Origin: Adineta ricciae
Lineage: Eukaryota; Rotifera; Eurotatoria; Adinetida; Adinetidae
Direction: 5' to 3'
Assembly (NCBI GenBank): GCA_905250025.1
Contig: CAJNOJ010000359.1
Coordinates: 25,575 to 89,574 of the forward strand
DNA length: 64,000 nt
Shown here one piece after another: positions 11,245 to 21,820 of the stretch. The position numbers were made by a program, and so were the translations under genes. Each line of letters starts with the position of its first letter. Within the stretch, counting starts at the first letter, position 1. Below the pieces are notes generated by a model. The model made no database searches. It worked only from the letters and a program-made list of their open reading frames with translations, and was not told the origin of the DNA.

Positions 11245-14133
11245 ATGACACGAAAGTATATAAAGAAAAGCACTACGAAACAGTACGACAACAATGATTT
11301 ACAGCAGGTTATCGAGGCAGTAAGAAATGGATCGTCTATACGAGATGCTGCAAATAACTATCACGTTCCTTATACTACGTTAAACTCACATGTCAATTAT
11401 TTCGTATTATATGATGAACCCGGTCGACCAACAAAGTTTAGTGAACTGGAAGAGAAGTATTTAGAAGAAGCGGCTCTCGCTTTACAGGTAAAATTCTTTC
11501 TAATCACGAATATTTATGACATTTTACTTCCGAAGAATTGGGGACGACCTTTGATGATTGATGAATTTCTCGAAATGGCCAAGGAATACGCCGCTTCTCT
11601 CAATAAAAGTCACTTATTTTCATCAGGAACGCCATCGTACGACTGGTTTCGTTCTTTTTTGCATCGACACAAAAATCTCATTTTGAAAAAGTCACGTCCA
11701 TTAGAGAAAAAACGAGCATCAGTTACAATGGTACAAGTAGATGCTTGGTTTGACATATTGTCCAGAGTTATTCGTGAGAACGACTTATTAAATCGTCCAG
11801 GACAAATATTCAACTGCGATGAGACAGGTAAAACATCGTTCCAAATATTCGAATGTATCTTTTCAGTACCTACGCTATCTTTGAATTATCTCAGGTTTGT
11901 CCGATCGTATCAGTTATTCGAAAGTGCTAGTTCGTCGACGAACATCTAATGCCTATCGAACTCAAGGTGGCACTGATGGAAAATCATACACAAGCGTTAT
12001 GTTCTGCGCCTCAGCAACTGGTTTTCTCTTGCCTCCGTTTGTTATTTACAAATCGAAACGGCTGTTCCAAGAATGGTGTACTGGTGGACCTACTGATACT
12101 GGTTACAGCAATTCTGACAAGTAAGTTTTTATGCCTAAACTCTATCGATGTACTAATGAAGAGTTTCAAAACAAATCGACAAGAAAGTCTAAGAGTATGA
12201 TCTGATTAACTATCATTACGTGTCGTTCAACACATTACACTTAGTTTAACTGAATTATTTCTGCTTTCTAGTGGTTGGATCAATCATCAGTTGTTCTACG
12301 AATGGTTTGATCAAATCTTTTTGAAACATACGAAAGATTTGCCTCGTCCATTGGTTTTAATTGCTGATGGTTTGAGCAGTCATTTCAAAGTCGAAACATT
12401 GAGACTGGCTGTCCAGCATGAAGTGTAAGTAGTCAAAAGGCTTATTTATGCCCCAATCATAACACTCTCAAGAATTGGATAAGAAGGGATTCAAATATTT
12501 TTAGTATAATTCTATGTCTACCATCGAATGCAACTCATATCTTACAACCTTTGGACCTGGTGTTTTTTAATACATTGAAACTGAACTGGAAAACGTAGGT
12601 ATTTTCGACAAATTACATTTACTATTGTCGTTCTTGAAAAGGATCTACTTAACTTTGAGAGTAGTACATGAAGCACTGGAAATTGATGAAGTTTTCGAAT
12701 CTTCGATGAACTGATTGATTATCAGAAATCATATGTTTCGATATCCGAAGAACAGAAAGAAAATTATTGAGTCTTTTATCCTGCACATGCTTCATAAGAC
12801 TGAAAGAATCTGAAACTTCAAAATCTCATACCGTAGCATGAGAAACTCAAATAAACCTTCTTCTCTCCAATCGGCAAAATTTACTAGCTTACTGGATAAA
12901 AATTATACTTCATAAATGGGTACTATCACTTTTTTAGAGTATTGAGAAAGGAATATGATCGAACGCAAAATAAAAACATCAACAAAAACAGATTTCCAGC
13001 TTTGCTGAGTGAGCTGTGGACAACCAATGCTATTACTGGAAAAATAAATATCGTTAAATCATTTATTACTTCGGGTGTATTTCCATTGAATCGTCATGCT
13101 ATTGATAATTCACGTATTTTACAATCAAACGCCTCTGTTAATACGCTGTCATCATCAATTGGTACGAATGGGAATAACACGACAGCTACACCATTATTCA
13201 ACAGTGTTCAGCCGGTCATACTACCTCCAGTACCAGCTGATACGTCGAATTCGGATCAATATGACTCGTCTTCTTTTGGAACGTCACAGAATGCAATTGC
13301 TACTCTGAGTCAAATACTTGATATCACAGCATTACAAAGTAATTCTCGTGGACGTGACACGGTGGATATGAATGTCCACGCTAATTACGTCGATGGTGAA
13401 GAAGATGAAGCCGGTGACGAAGGAGACGATGGTGAAGAAGATGACGCCGGTGACAAGGATGTTCGTGATGAAGATGATGACGAAGACGACGCTGAAGACA
13501 ACGATAGTGATGAAAGCTACGTTCCTCACTCATCATCATCATCAAAAGCACGCGCAAAACGGAGGAGATCATCGTCAAGAACCACGCGTACTGACTCGAG
13601 TGACGAAGGTAATCCTAAGGACTGAGATACAAACACAAAACCTGGTTTCTGTATATAAGATTTTCATATGGACGTATCGTATCAAGACTCAATAGTTTCC
13701 TCCAATAACACTGCTCAAAAATCTGTAAGAAACACCACCAAAACATCGAAAGAAAAGAGACAATCTTTATCGGCAACATCCAAAAGAAAACGGAAACGAG
13801 TTTCATTCGATATTATGGGCTTCAATTCTTGCGAAGAAGATGGTAGGTTGAACCATTGTTCTATTAGTACACTAAAAGTAATATTCTGATAATATTTTAG
13901 CAGACGTGCCATCTGACAAGTCACCGGATCCGCATACAGCTATACAAAATACACTGAAAGTAGTTTTTGGCTCAACTTCGCAAACACAAGCAACTAACTC
14001 TACGAAAAGAACGATGCTAAAACGAACAGATGGAAGGATTATGACAGAGAACGATGTCATTCAGCAACTTGAGGAACAGCGTAGAAAAAAGGATGAGAAA
14101 AAACCACGTCGAACTTATCGAAAATCCAGTTGA
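11245..14133 (+). CDS. Pogo/Tigger-like DDE transposase gene with eight exons (683 aa), possibly domesticated
   Basis: Exons: 11245-11487, 11536-11827, 11895-12120, 12272-12424, 12505-12594, 12938-13608, 13696-13842, 13904-14133. All junctions are GT-AG with matching phase; total 2052 nt. N-terminal psq-type helix-turn-helix (about 10-55, SIRDAANNYHVPYTTLNSHV), CENP-B/Tc5-like DNA-binding segment (about 60-160, NWGRPLMIDEFLEMAKEYA), then a DDE_1 catalytic core with D176 (FNCDETG), D286 (LIADGLSSH) and D322 (HILQPLD), so the triad is intact. Residues after about 420 form a Ser/Thr-rich, strongly acidic stretch and then a basic KRRRSSSR / KRKRKRVSF region that could be a nuclear localisation signal. 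The last acceptor is a tandem TAG-CAG (NAGNAG), giving D or AD. No flanking TIRs were seen. Many introns, an intact core and a long extra tail suggest a host gene; an active intron-bearing transposon is the alternative. Confidence 0.8.
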
Positions 14134-15344
14134 GGACAATATCGTGCTAAGACAACAAACGGTATGTTTAACTAGGTATCACAAAATATGCTAGCAGTTG
14201 GACAATGTTGATAGACGAAGAATAGCTTGAGTATTTGTCTTTAACAAAACGTTATTTCATACATTTAGATTCGTCTGATACATTATCATAAGCAGTGCCT
14301 TTTTTCTGAATCATCGTTTAATTTATCACTTACCTACTCGTCTTCGTCAAGTATTTCTCAATGTTTTCATGCATTATATGCACAAGAATGTAAGCCTGTT
14401 ACATTTACCTCGCTCCCTTTCAACGATAGTATGTTTTAAGTCTTTCTAGGTGTACCGGTGTGATATACCGTGATCCGTTCTACCTTCTCTGCAGTTATCC
14501 ATGACATATTTATGATCAAACTTATTCCTATTTGAAAATCGACGGATAAATTCGAATTTTGTAAAGCACATAATATTGTACACTAGTACTTACTTCAAAA
14601 CTTTGGCATCTACTTATTCTACTTTAAAGAATTCTTTCCCTTCTCTTTCAAAATACTCCAAGTACATTCATCCTCGAAAAGTAATGATTTTACCGTTCGA
14701 AACTTTCAAATTATCATGAATTAGTGTCACAAAAACATTTTACAGCGACCGCAACATATTTATCTCACTGCTGTCTTGTCCTTTTACGTCTATACTACTT
14801 TGTACATTACGCAACTTCATTCTCATAGAAACCAATTTTTTTTCGGTGCTCATTTATCACATTTTGTATATATGAAGTAGTGTATTTATTCAATTGTGCA
14901 GCGTGACTTTGTTGTTTATTCTTATCATTTTTATTCATATACAACGACAACTCAATTTCTATAGCTCAATAATTCTCAAGATAGTTGCGCATAAGTGAAG
15001 ATTGCTGCTCTATGATAAGCACCGACATTGTCATCTATCTATAGCATTATTTAGGGTGAACGTTGCTGCACAGCGTATACAAAAAATTTTGTTGATTTGA
15101 ACCGTATGGTTAGTTACAGTTCGCTCGATACGAGAAATATATGGATGCGAAAGAAATCACTTTTTAGGAGCTTTTGGATGAAACTGAAAAGTTTCACATT
15201 TATCTCATGTGAGGATTCGTCATCTTTCGTGAGGAGATAGAGTTCGATGAGCTGAATAGCTCCTCTAAGACGAGTAGTAGTCAATCTTTGATTGCAAAGA
15301 TGCTATAAGATTTGCTAGTTTCTCTCTAGCTAACATAGCTGGGA
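14134..15344. other. Intergenic, no supported gene
   Basis: AT-rich sequence following the transposase gene. No coherent coding frame, RNA gene or repeat family seen until the 32-bp repeats begin at 15345. Confidence 0.4.
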
Positions 15345-15458
15345 TGATCCGAATTACCCCAGATAGATTGCATGAGTGATCCGAATTACCCCAGATAGAT
15401 TGCATGAGTGATCCGAATTACCCCAGATAGATTGCATTGGTGATCCGAATTACCCCAA
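15345..15458 (+). repeat. Tandem 32-bp repeat (TGATCCGAATTACCCC core), 4 copies
   Basis: Copies start at 15345, 15377, 15409 and 15441, exactly 32 bp apart; the spacer between cores is AGATAGATTGCATGAG in the first two and nearly so in the third. Two more copies lie 32 bp apart at 15665 and 15697, and a single one at 15906. No unique spacers, so not CRISPR-like. Confidence 0.85.
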
Positions 15459-15695
15459 GTTGGCTTTCTCGAAAAAAATGGTGTTTTCAACGGCTGACAT
15501 CGTGATGATCACTATGCTTCTGTATCTCATCAGTTCGACTTGATATTCTCAGGTCCCATAGAAGAGACCATGCGCTCTCCAATGGTACCATTTTTGCGGT
15601 TAAAAGCATGAGAAAAAATTGCATCATGAGTTGGGGAAATAATTTATTCTCATTTCTGCTGGAATGATCCGAATTACACCAAGTAGTTTACATAA

Positions 15696-15733
15696 GTGAT
15701 CCGAATTGTCCAAACTAGGGTAAATCGGATCAC
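15696..15733. repeat. Inverted repeat built from the 32-bp motif
   Basis: GTGATCCGAATT at 15696-15707 is followed at 15722-15733 by AAATCGGATCAC, complementary at 11 of 12 positions with a 14-nt loop. It includes one copy of the dispersed TGATCCGAATT motif. Confidence 0.65.
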
Positions 15734-15953
15734 TTTTTGCACCTCTTTAGTATTTTGATCAATACTTTTTTCTGGTAAGTGCTATTGGGGAGATCGTTTC
15801 GCCAGTTGATAGAGCATGTTCTGTTCTAGTCACGATACCGAAGTCAGCTTTCTATCACAACTAACAACGAAGAACGAATCAAAACATTTTCAATCACTAC
15901 CATTTTGATCCGAATTACCCCAGCTGACTCTACACTTTTGTCTCTTATATTTT

Positions 15954-17073
15954 TTACGAGAATAAATTAATCCAGAAAGTGAAGAATTGATCAAGAACTA
16001 TTGTCAAAATAATGAAATCTACATTTGTTATTTGAACACTAGTAAATGACTCCAAATAACAACTTACAGCTAATTTACACATACATTCTGAAGATAAAGT
16101 CTCTCTTGAAGGTGTGAGAATGAGATAAGGAGAAAAGTACGGAATTCTGAAGTTCTGGAATCTCATGAAATCTAATAGAAGCCTTAAGATTGCGTACTTT
16201 TCTTCTTCATTGAGGTTCAAATTGATCCATATCCACATTGTTTTTGTCGAGTATTTCTATGAGATTTTTCGTGACGATACACACACCCTCACCCTTAATA
16301 GATAATTATATGAGAAAATCAAATAAGAGCAAATTTGATGATTCGAATGAAAGAAAAAACAATAGTAACGTTTCACTATAATTTCGTGTTTTCTTCCTCT
16401 GTTTTCAATATTATTAGTGGAATTACGTTACTATTAAACATTGAAAATAAAAAGAAAGTCTTTTGTTTTCTCTTATATTCTATTTTAATTTTCCGAATGG
16501 ATGGATTCATATAGAGAAAAATATAAAATTATTTGTCAGCTATTTTCCATGAAAACAACTCTTGATTATTCTTTATTATAGCATGAAGTGATAGACGAAA
16601 CATGATTAAAAAAAGAAAAGACAGTAAAAGACATAACATTAACACAAAAAATCTATTGAATAATGTAAGAAGTGCGTCTAGATGATGAAAACACAACAAA
16701 ATCAATTCTACTAATTTTAGTCTTAATAAGTATCGAAATAGATGAATTGTGTAAAACGATTGTATAAAAACATCTATAATAATGAATTTGTTGATCGGTA
16801 ACTGGTTTTTCTGTATGATTGATTGAAGATTAATACAGTATGGATTCAATTGAAACAATGAATAATAATAATAAAAAATTGAATCTGTATTTTTTGTATT
16901 GTATTGAAACAGTTCAGTCTTGTTAATTACTTGACAGTCACAATTCTAGGTACAACTACGAAGACAAAAAAATGATTCTATCTACTATACGATAGACTGG
17001 TACATTGCGTGCGAAAAAGAAATTGAATAAAACGGTTGATTTTCAGAAGTCTCAAAAAAATGATATAGTAATT
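15954..17073. other. AT-rich intergenic stretch
   Basis: Two open frames of 94 and 109 codons on the minus strand have no recognisable domain and an AT-driven composition (Leu/Ile/Phe rich); I do not support them as genes. Probable 3' flank of the broken gene that follows. Confidence 0.35.
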
Positions 17074-18140
17074 TTAGATAATGCTTTCATGATCTTCTTC
17101 GAAAAATTCTACCGATGTTATGCTCGAATGATCTGATGACAAATCAAACGAATCTCTGACGTAATCATATCTTTTTGTTAGTGGAGAAAAAGGTTTTCTA
17201 TATGAATTATTGGTCGACAAAACATTTGGTGAATCAATTAATATTTCTAAAGGTAAAGATTCAAGTATTTTCTTTGAACTAAGAGACTCCAGTTCAATAG
17301 TAGGATTATTTATGTTTAACGAATGACGCATGAATTTATTAGAAGCACTTTGACCTAAGAAAGACTGATGTACATTATCGTACAATGTATTATTCTTCGC
17401 GGCAGATCTAACACCAACTTCCATATCATTTGAAGAATTACGATCGTGAAAAGTTCTTTTTTACAACTTATACTAATTAAACAATCGATCAATTTTCTGT
17501 AAAAAGAGTTTAGACACAAAAATGACAACCGAAATAACTACAATAAGAATAAAAATTAAAACGGCTATTAAAGTTTTCGGCCATATTTTTTTTTTAATCG
17601 TACGATGAATGTTAGATTGAAATTCTAAGTGAGCATTTTCTATGTGTTTTTTTTGTTCAAGTGCTGCATTGATTTAGGACGAGATATCCAGAATCTCTTT
17701 TAAATTTCCAATTTGGACTTCAACAGGATTTACTGACTAATCAATTCTATATATACGTGTATATGTTCATAACTAGCATTAAAAATAAATATACAGCTTT
17801 CAACTCTATCACAAACACCACCTAAACATGGAAAATCAAGCGTACCACAAGAAATAAAACTATTACAACGTGTTTTAATAATGGCTACATTTGTTATAAT
17901 AGTGAAAACATTTTCATTTTTCTTACCACCTTTTTCAAAGCATTGCAAAGATGTGTAAACACTAATTGCATGTATATTAGATGCTATTTTTATAATATGT
18001 GGTGAAGATAAATCAACTGTTTCTTCTAGACAATCGTTAACCGATGTGTTCAATATAATTAATTTCAGACACGGATGTTGAATCGAATTAAACACAGGCA
18101 CTGGAATAGAACAATACATATATTTCGATTGTTCATCCAT
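17074..18140 (-). pseudogene. Degraded single-pass membrane protein gene
   Basis: Read on the minus strand this is one protein broken by several lesions. 18140-17730 encodes a 136-residue Cys-containing segment (MDEQSKYMYCSIPVPVF...) ending at a TAA. In another frame it continues VNPVEVQIGNLKEILDISS, a TAA at 17674-17676, INAALEQKKHIENAHLEFQ, then a basic stop-transfer context and a transmembrane helix (TLIAVLIFILIVVISVVIFV, about 17580-17520). Two more in-frame stops separate this from a Ser-rich cytoplasmic-type tail (17424-17074, ending EFFEEDHESII). The order ectodomain, amphipathic segment, TM and tail is that of a type I membrane protein. No domain is recognised. The lesions could in part be unrecognised introns, but at least the TAA inside the amphipathic segment looks like a CAA-to-TAA change. 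Confidence 0.6.
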
Positions 18141-18461
18141 CTATCCACATGAATCTTAGTTGGCCGATTAAACTCTTATATCATAAGCTCATGAAGCAAA
18201 TTGAAGAATCATCTAAATAAAATGACTATAGTCTGTCTACATTGTTCTAAAGGGAATGCTGAAGTTCGCCAATTGTGACTTTCACCAATTATTGGCGAAA
18301 ATCCGTAAAATATATTGTTGAAAGTACAATGGACATTCGTAAAATGTTAGTGCATGGAAGTTATGTTTTACATTGCATACATGTATGAGAACCTGCTTAG
18401 TCAGAAACCGTTCGGATATGATCCTATCAGATTTTTACGGTGGATGGTAAGCTGGAAAAAG

Positions 18462-20919
18462 TTATGTGCAATAATATGAAACGTTAATGGAAATAGAATA
18501 GCAAGAAAATGAAACGAAAATATAATGCTTGAATAATATAAGTAGAACAGCAAATGATCGTTTATTCACCAATTGGTGACGTATTAGATATTGAATCTGA
18601 AGAATTTGATGCTGATACAATGTTTTTCTTTTTCTTCCCTTTTTTTCCTTGAGATATCGGTTCACCAACGAGATAAGAGAACGATGTTAATATTGAATCA
18701 AGAGACTTTTGTTTTGAACGTAATAAATTTAATAATGGTTTTTTTGTCTACTTTTGCGTTCTGCTGCTTGAGTAGTTTTGGTTGACTTCTTCGACGAAAA
18801 TCCAAGATCAAGATGAACCATTCGATGAGAAATTACACTTTCTTCTTGTTTTAAGCATTGAATAAATTTCCATAAATTAGGATGAGACTGAACAACTCGA
18901 GAAAAAAACGTCGATTTTGCGCTACAAGTACAACATAAAAACATAAAAGACTCAAACCTATGCAGCTATTAGGACGGTCTTATCATACCTTCAGCAAAAT
19001 TGTTTGTTCTCCAGTTACTATCAGATATCGACCATAGCTCTGGCTCGAAGTTTTCCATCCAATGTTTTCCAAAATAATGGAAAAAGATCTTCATCATGTC
19101 TGCTTCAGATGATTCTCGAACTTTCTTCTTTAGCAATTTAGATTCATCATGTATATATTCGACAGGAAGAAGAGCCAATCCCATAAATACACGTAGTAAA
19201 TTCCGTATATCGGGATCATTTTCATAAATTTTCATTAAATCTATTTCTTGGATATGACGATAACACGACTGACACATATGAAACCAACGTGCGGTTATAT
19301 TTGTATCAGATAATTAAAAAACAGATAAATATAAAGGATTATATGTTTTCAAATGTAAGAAAATACAGTATATAAACTACATACCTATGCCTGAACAGCA
19401 TTCATGAATGCTCTCTCGAAATCACAAACAATTGTATTTAGATGCAAATCAATACCTTTTTTATCACCAATTCTTTTCAAACAACGAAAGATAGCCTCGT
19501 ACGTCTCTTGTTTTCTGTTCGATGTCAGTATAAAACAAACAGGAATGGCTAAAAATATGAAAGATAAAATAAAAGAAACATTTCATTTATAATAGACATA
19601 TTAATATATGTAGAACGAACATCTCTCTCCTCCTCTTATATTGCACGTCTTGTCGATGTGTATTTTCTTTTTTCTTTCTGTCTGCATAAACTCATGTACA
19701 TATTGCGATAATTCATTTCTTTATCATTTTCTTTCTGTTCTCTCTTCTAATCAAACTATTAATTGTAATAAAAAAAAAGGAAATTCGTACCTTCACCATC
19801 TTGCATACCATGTAATACATCTAACTAATCAAACAATTTTGGTGATGCTTTGGAAGTACCCTCGGCAAATAGAACATCCAAATGATATGGAACATTCAAT
19901 TGTTCTTCAGAAGCGAAGATCATAAGACGACCACCATAAATTGTTTTGCGTTTATCATAAATGAGAAACTTCTGATGTGAATAGGCCTCTTGATAAACTG
20001 ACGGTAAATTGAATTTTTGGTTTTGTGGCGGTGGTGGCAATGGTTTTCTTATTAACTTTTGTAAACCTGATTCTAAAAAGAGAAAATTGGACAATAGAAC
20101 TACATGTTCAAAGTGATTTTACTTACCTATTTGACATGGAAGAGGCATTGCTCGTTTTTCTTCATCTAATAGATTAGCCTATCTATATTCCTCTTCGATT
20201 ATCATCTTAATTGATCGATTTTCATCAAGAACACGTTGTTTTATTTTGTTTAATATTTCACGTTCTCGATCTTCACGTTGATCAGGTTGGTGGCAATGAT
20301 ACACACCATTCCATTCTTGAATTTTTCCTGTTTCTTTCGAAATATGAATAACAGCTTTGCAATTCTCTTTTCGTCGAGCACATCGCCAACCTGTTGTCTT
20401 TTTTGACATACCCATGTACGAATATGCGAAGCCATTTATAAAAACCATTTTGCCACCACGCGTCGATAAACCAGTTGTTATATCTCCACCAGTGATCGGT
20501 ACATGCATAAAATCATGTTCGTCGTTGTCTAATAATTTTGATGATATGATAGAATGGTTATCATCGTCTTTTGATGGAGATGTTGAGTGAGAAATTGGAG
20601 TTGTTTTTGGTGATGTGCATGGTTGAATTGCTGCATCGATTTCCTGTTGCACCAAGACTTCATGAGATTGCTCACAAATATCTGCGAGTGTAAGTACAGC
20701 ACCTGACGCTGTTGATGATTTTTCCGATAAAAGATTAACCTCAAGTTCAGCACAAGATGTTTTGGATTGTACCTGACTTTGTTTGCTTCCTTTCTTTGAA
20801 ATACGCTTTTGTTTTGCTTTTTTATTTTTTGTTGAAGTTGACGCTGTTTCATCTTGTGAATGAGTTAAATCAGCATTAACTTGAGCTTTTGATGCTACTG
20901 CACGAGTAGTAACAGGCAT
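18462..20919 (-). pseudogene. FLYWCH zinc finger plus MULE transposase, intron-bearing, inactivated
   Basis: Start ATG at 20919 (MPVTTRAVASKAQ). Exon 1 (to 20127) has a low-complexity Ser/Lys-rich N-terminus and then a FLYWCH finger (about 155-215: GKMVFINGFAYSY, WRCARRKENCKAVIH, ending YHCH). A TAG at 20179-20181 replaces the Lys found in copy 2. Exon 2 (20074-about 19795) carries the start of the MULE core, but the DGT catalytic block reads EGTSKASPKLFD and is followed by another TAG. Exon 3 (about 19550-19390) contains TIVCDFERAF with the second catalytic Asp; exon 4 (about 19310-18985) contains WFHMCQSCYRHIQ and ends RTNNFAEG with the likely catalytic Glu; the tail exon (about 18944) is basic. 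Introns are short GT-AG. Two stops and a lost catalytic residue mean no active transposase. Confidence 0.75.
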
Positions 20920-21106
20920 TTTATCAATAATAAATACTTGAAAAGAAATTTTATTAATAGATCTAAAAGTGCAAACAAAAACTCTGATTACATCATTTCC
21001 AACAAATTTCTTAGAACGTCTGTCACCTCACTATTCATGACCAATAACTCTGTCATTCTTTGATCACCAACTACTAAGAGTATTTATTGGCGTAATTCCT
21101 ATGGAA

Positions 21107-21124
21107 ATTCGCCAATTGGCGAAT
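21107..21124. repeat. 18-bp perfect palindrome in MULE right end
   Basis: ATTCGCCAATTGGCGAAT, identical at 28013-28030 in the second MULE copy and with half-sites in the left end near 18266-18300. Likely a transposase binding site within the TIR. Confidence 0.7.
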
Positions 21125-21162
21125 GTCCAATATGTATATTGGCCAACTTCCTATAACCCGGC

Positions 21163-21663
21163 TTGTCAATGATCTTATCAAAGCCAATGAAAGTCGTGCT
21201 CAACAACCGTTCATTATCGTTGTTACACATAGACCTTTATTATGTTCAGATGGATCTGAACTTCAGTACGTAAAAGATATTTATTCATAACTATATTTAA
21301 TACGTTCTACTTTAGACAACATCTCCCAAATTCAACTTTGTTTAAAACAGTTTATCCACTATTCGTTAAATATCAAGTACAATTGATTATTACAGGTCAT
21401 ATACATGTCTATGAACGAATATTCTTTGATAATACAACAACTATCACTAACAATACATATATAAACGTTCGTTCACCTGTCATTATAGTCCAAGGAACTT
21501 GGTGGAGCATTCGATAATGATAAATGGATAAACCCTCAACCATTACCAAGTTACTGTCACAGTGGATCAAACACATCGACGTCTTCATTATGAGTATTTA
21601 CTTGAGCATAAAAGAACTGTCTACGATCAATTTTCAATTGTCATATAATATATGACATACAAA
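21163..21663 (+). pseudogene. C-terminal fragment of a purple acid phosphatase gene
   Basis: From 21163 the plus strand reads LVNDLIKANESRAQQPFIIV then VTHRPLLCSDGSEL, a GT-AG intron (about 21265-21315), then QHLPNSTLFKTVYPLF, the metal-site motif GHIHVYER and INVRSPVIIVQGT. After that the frame shifts: FDNDKWINPQPLPSY continues in a second frame and VTVDQTHRRLHYEYLLEHKR in a third, ending near 21650. VTHRP and GHxHxYER are metal-ligand blocks of metallophosphoesterases of the purple acid phosphatase family. The N-terminal two thirds are absent, cut off where the MULE copy begins. Two frameshifts make it a pseudogene unless the base calls are wrong. Confidence 0.75.
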
Positions 21664-21820
21664 GATGAATAAAATTTCTACTTGGACCACTGGTTATCCT
21701 CTACTATTATCTAAGATTTAGTCATACTTCCTATATCTTCAAGAAAACATTGATTTTATTTTTATTAACATTTTGCGAAGACATAAAAAGTGGATTATAT
21801 GAATTTGCGATTGAAATTAT

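Larger units (their letters stand above)
18252..21159 (-). mobile_element. FLYWCH-MULE DNA transposon, copy 1 (about 2.9 kb with TIRs)
   Basis: Left end GGGAATGCTGAAGTTCGCCAAT (18252 onward) matches the reverse complement of the right end (GGGTTATAGGAAGTTGGCCAAT, ending at 21159) at 17 of 22 bases. An 18-bp perfect palindrome ATTCGCCAATTGGCGAAT lies at 21107-21124 inside the right end, and an imperfect form lies in the left end. No clear target-site duplication is seen. Insertion next to the purple acid phosphatase fragment may have removed that gene's 5' part. Confidence 0.75.

Noticed and set aside
13332-13578. Arg/His- and Met-rich open frames on both strands
   Set aside because: They are shadows of the acidic GAT/GAA-rich exon of the transposase-like gene.
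15345-15458. CRISPR-like array
   Set aside because: Spacer segments between the cores are themselves repeated.
15500-15545. Second hammerhead ribozyme (CTCATCAG on the + strand at about 15526)
   Set aside because: No complementary helix II and no GAAA at the right distance.
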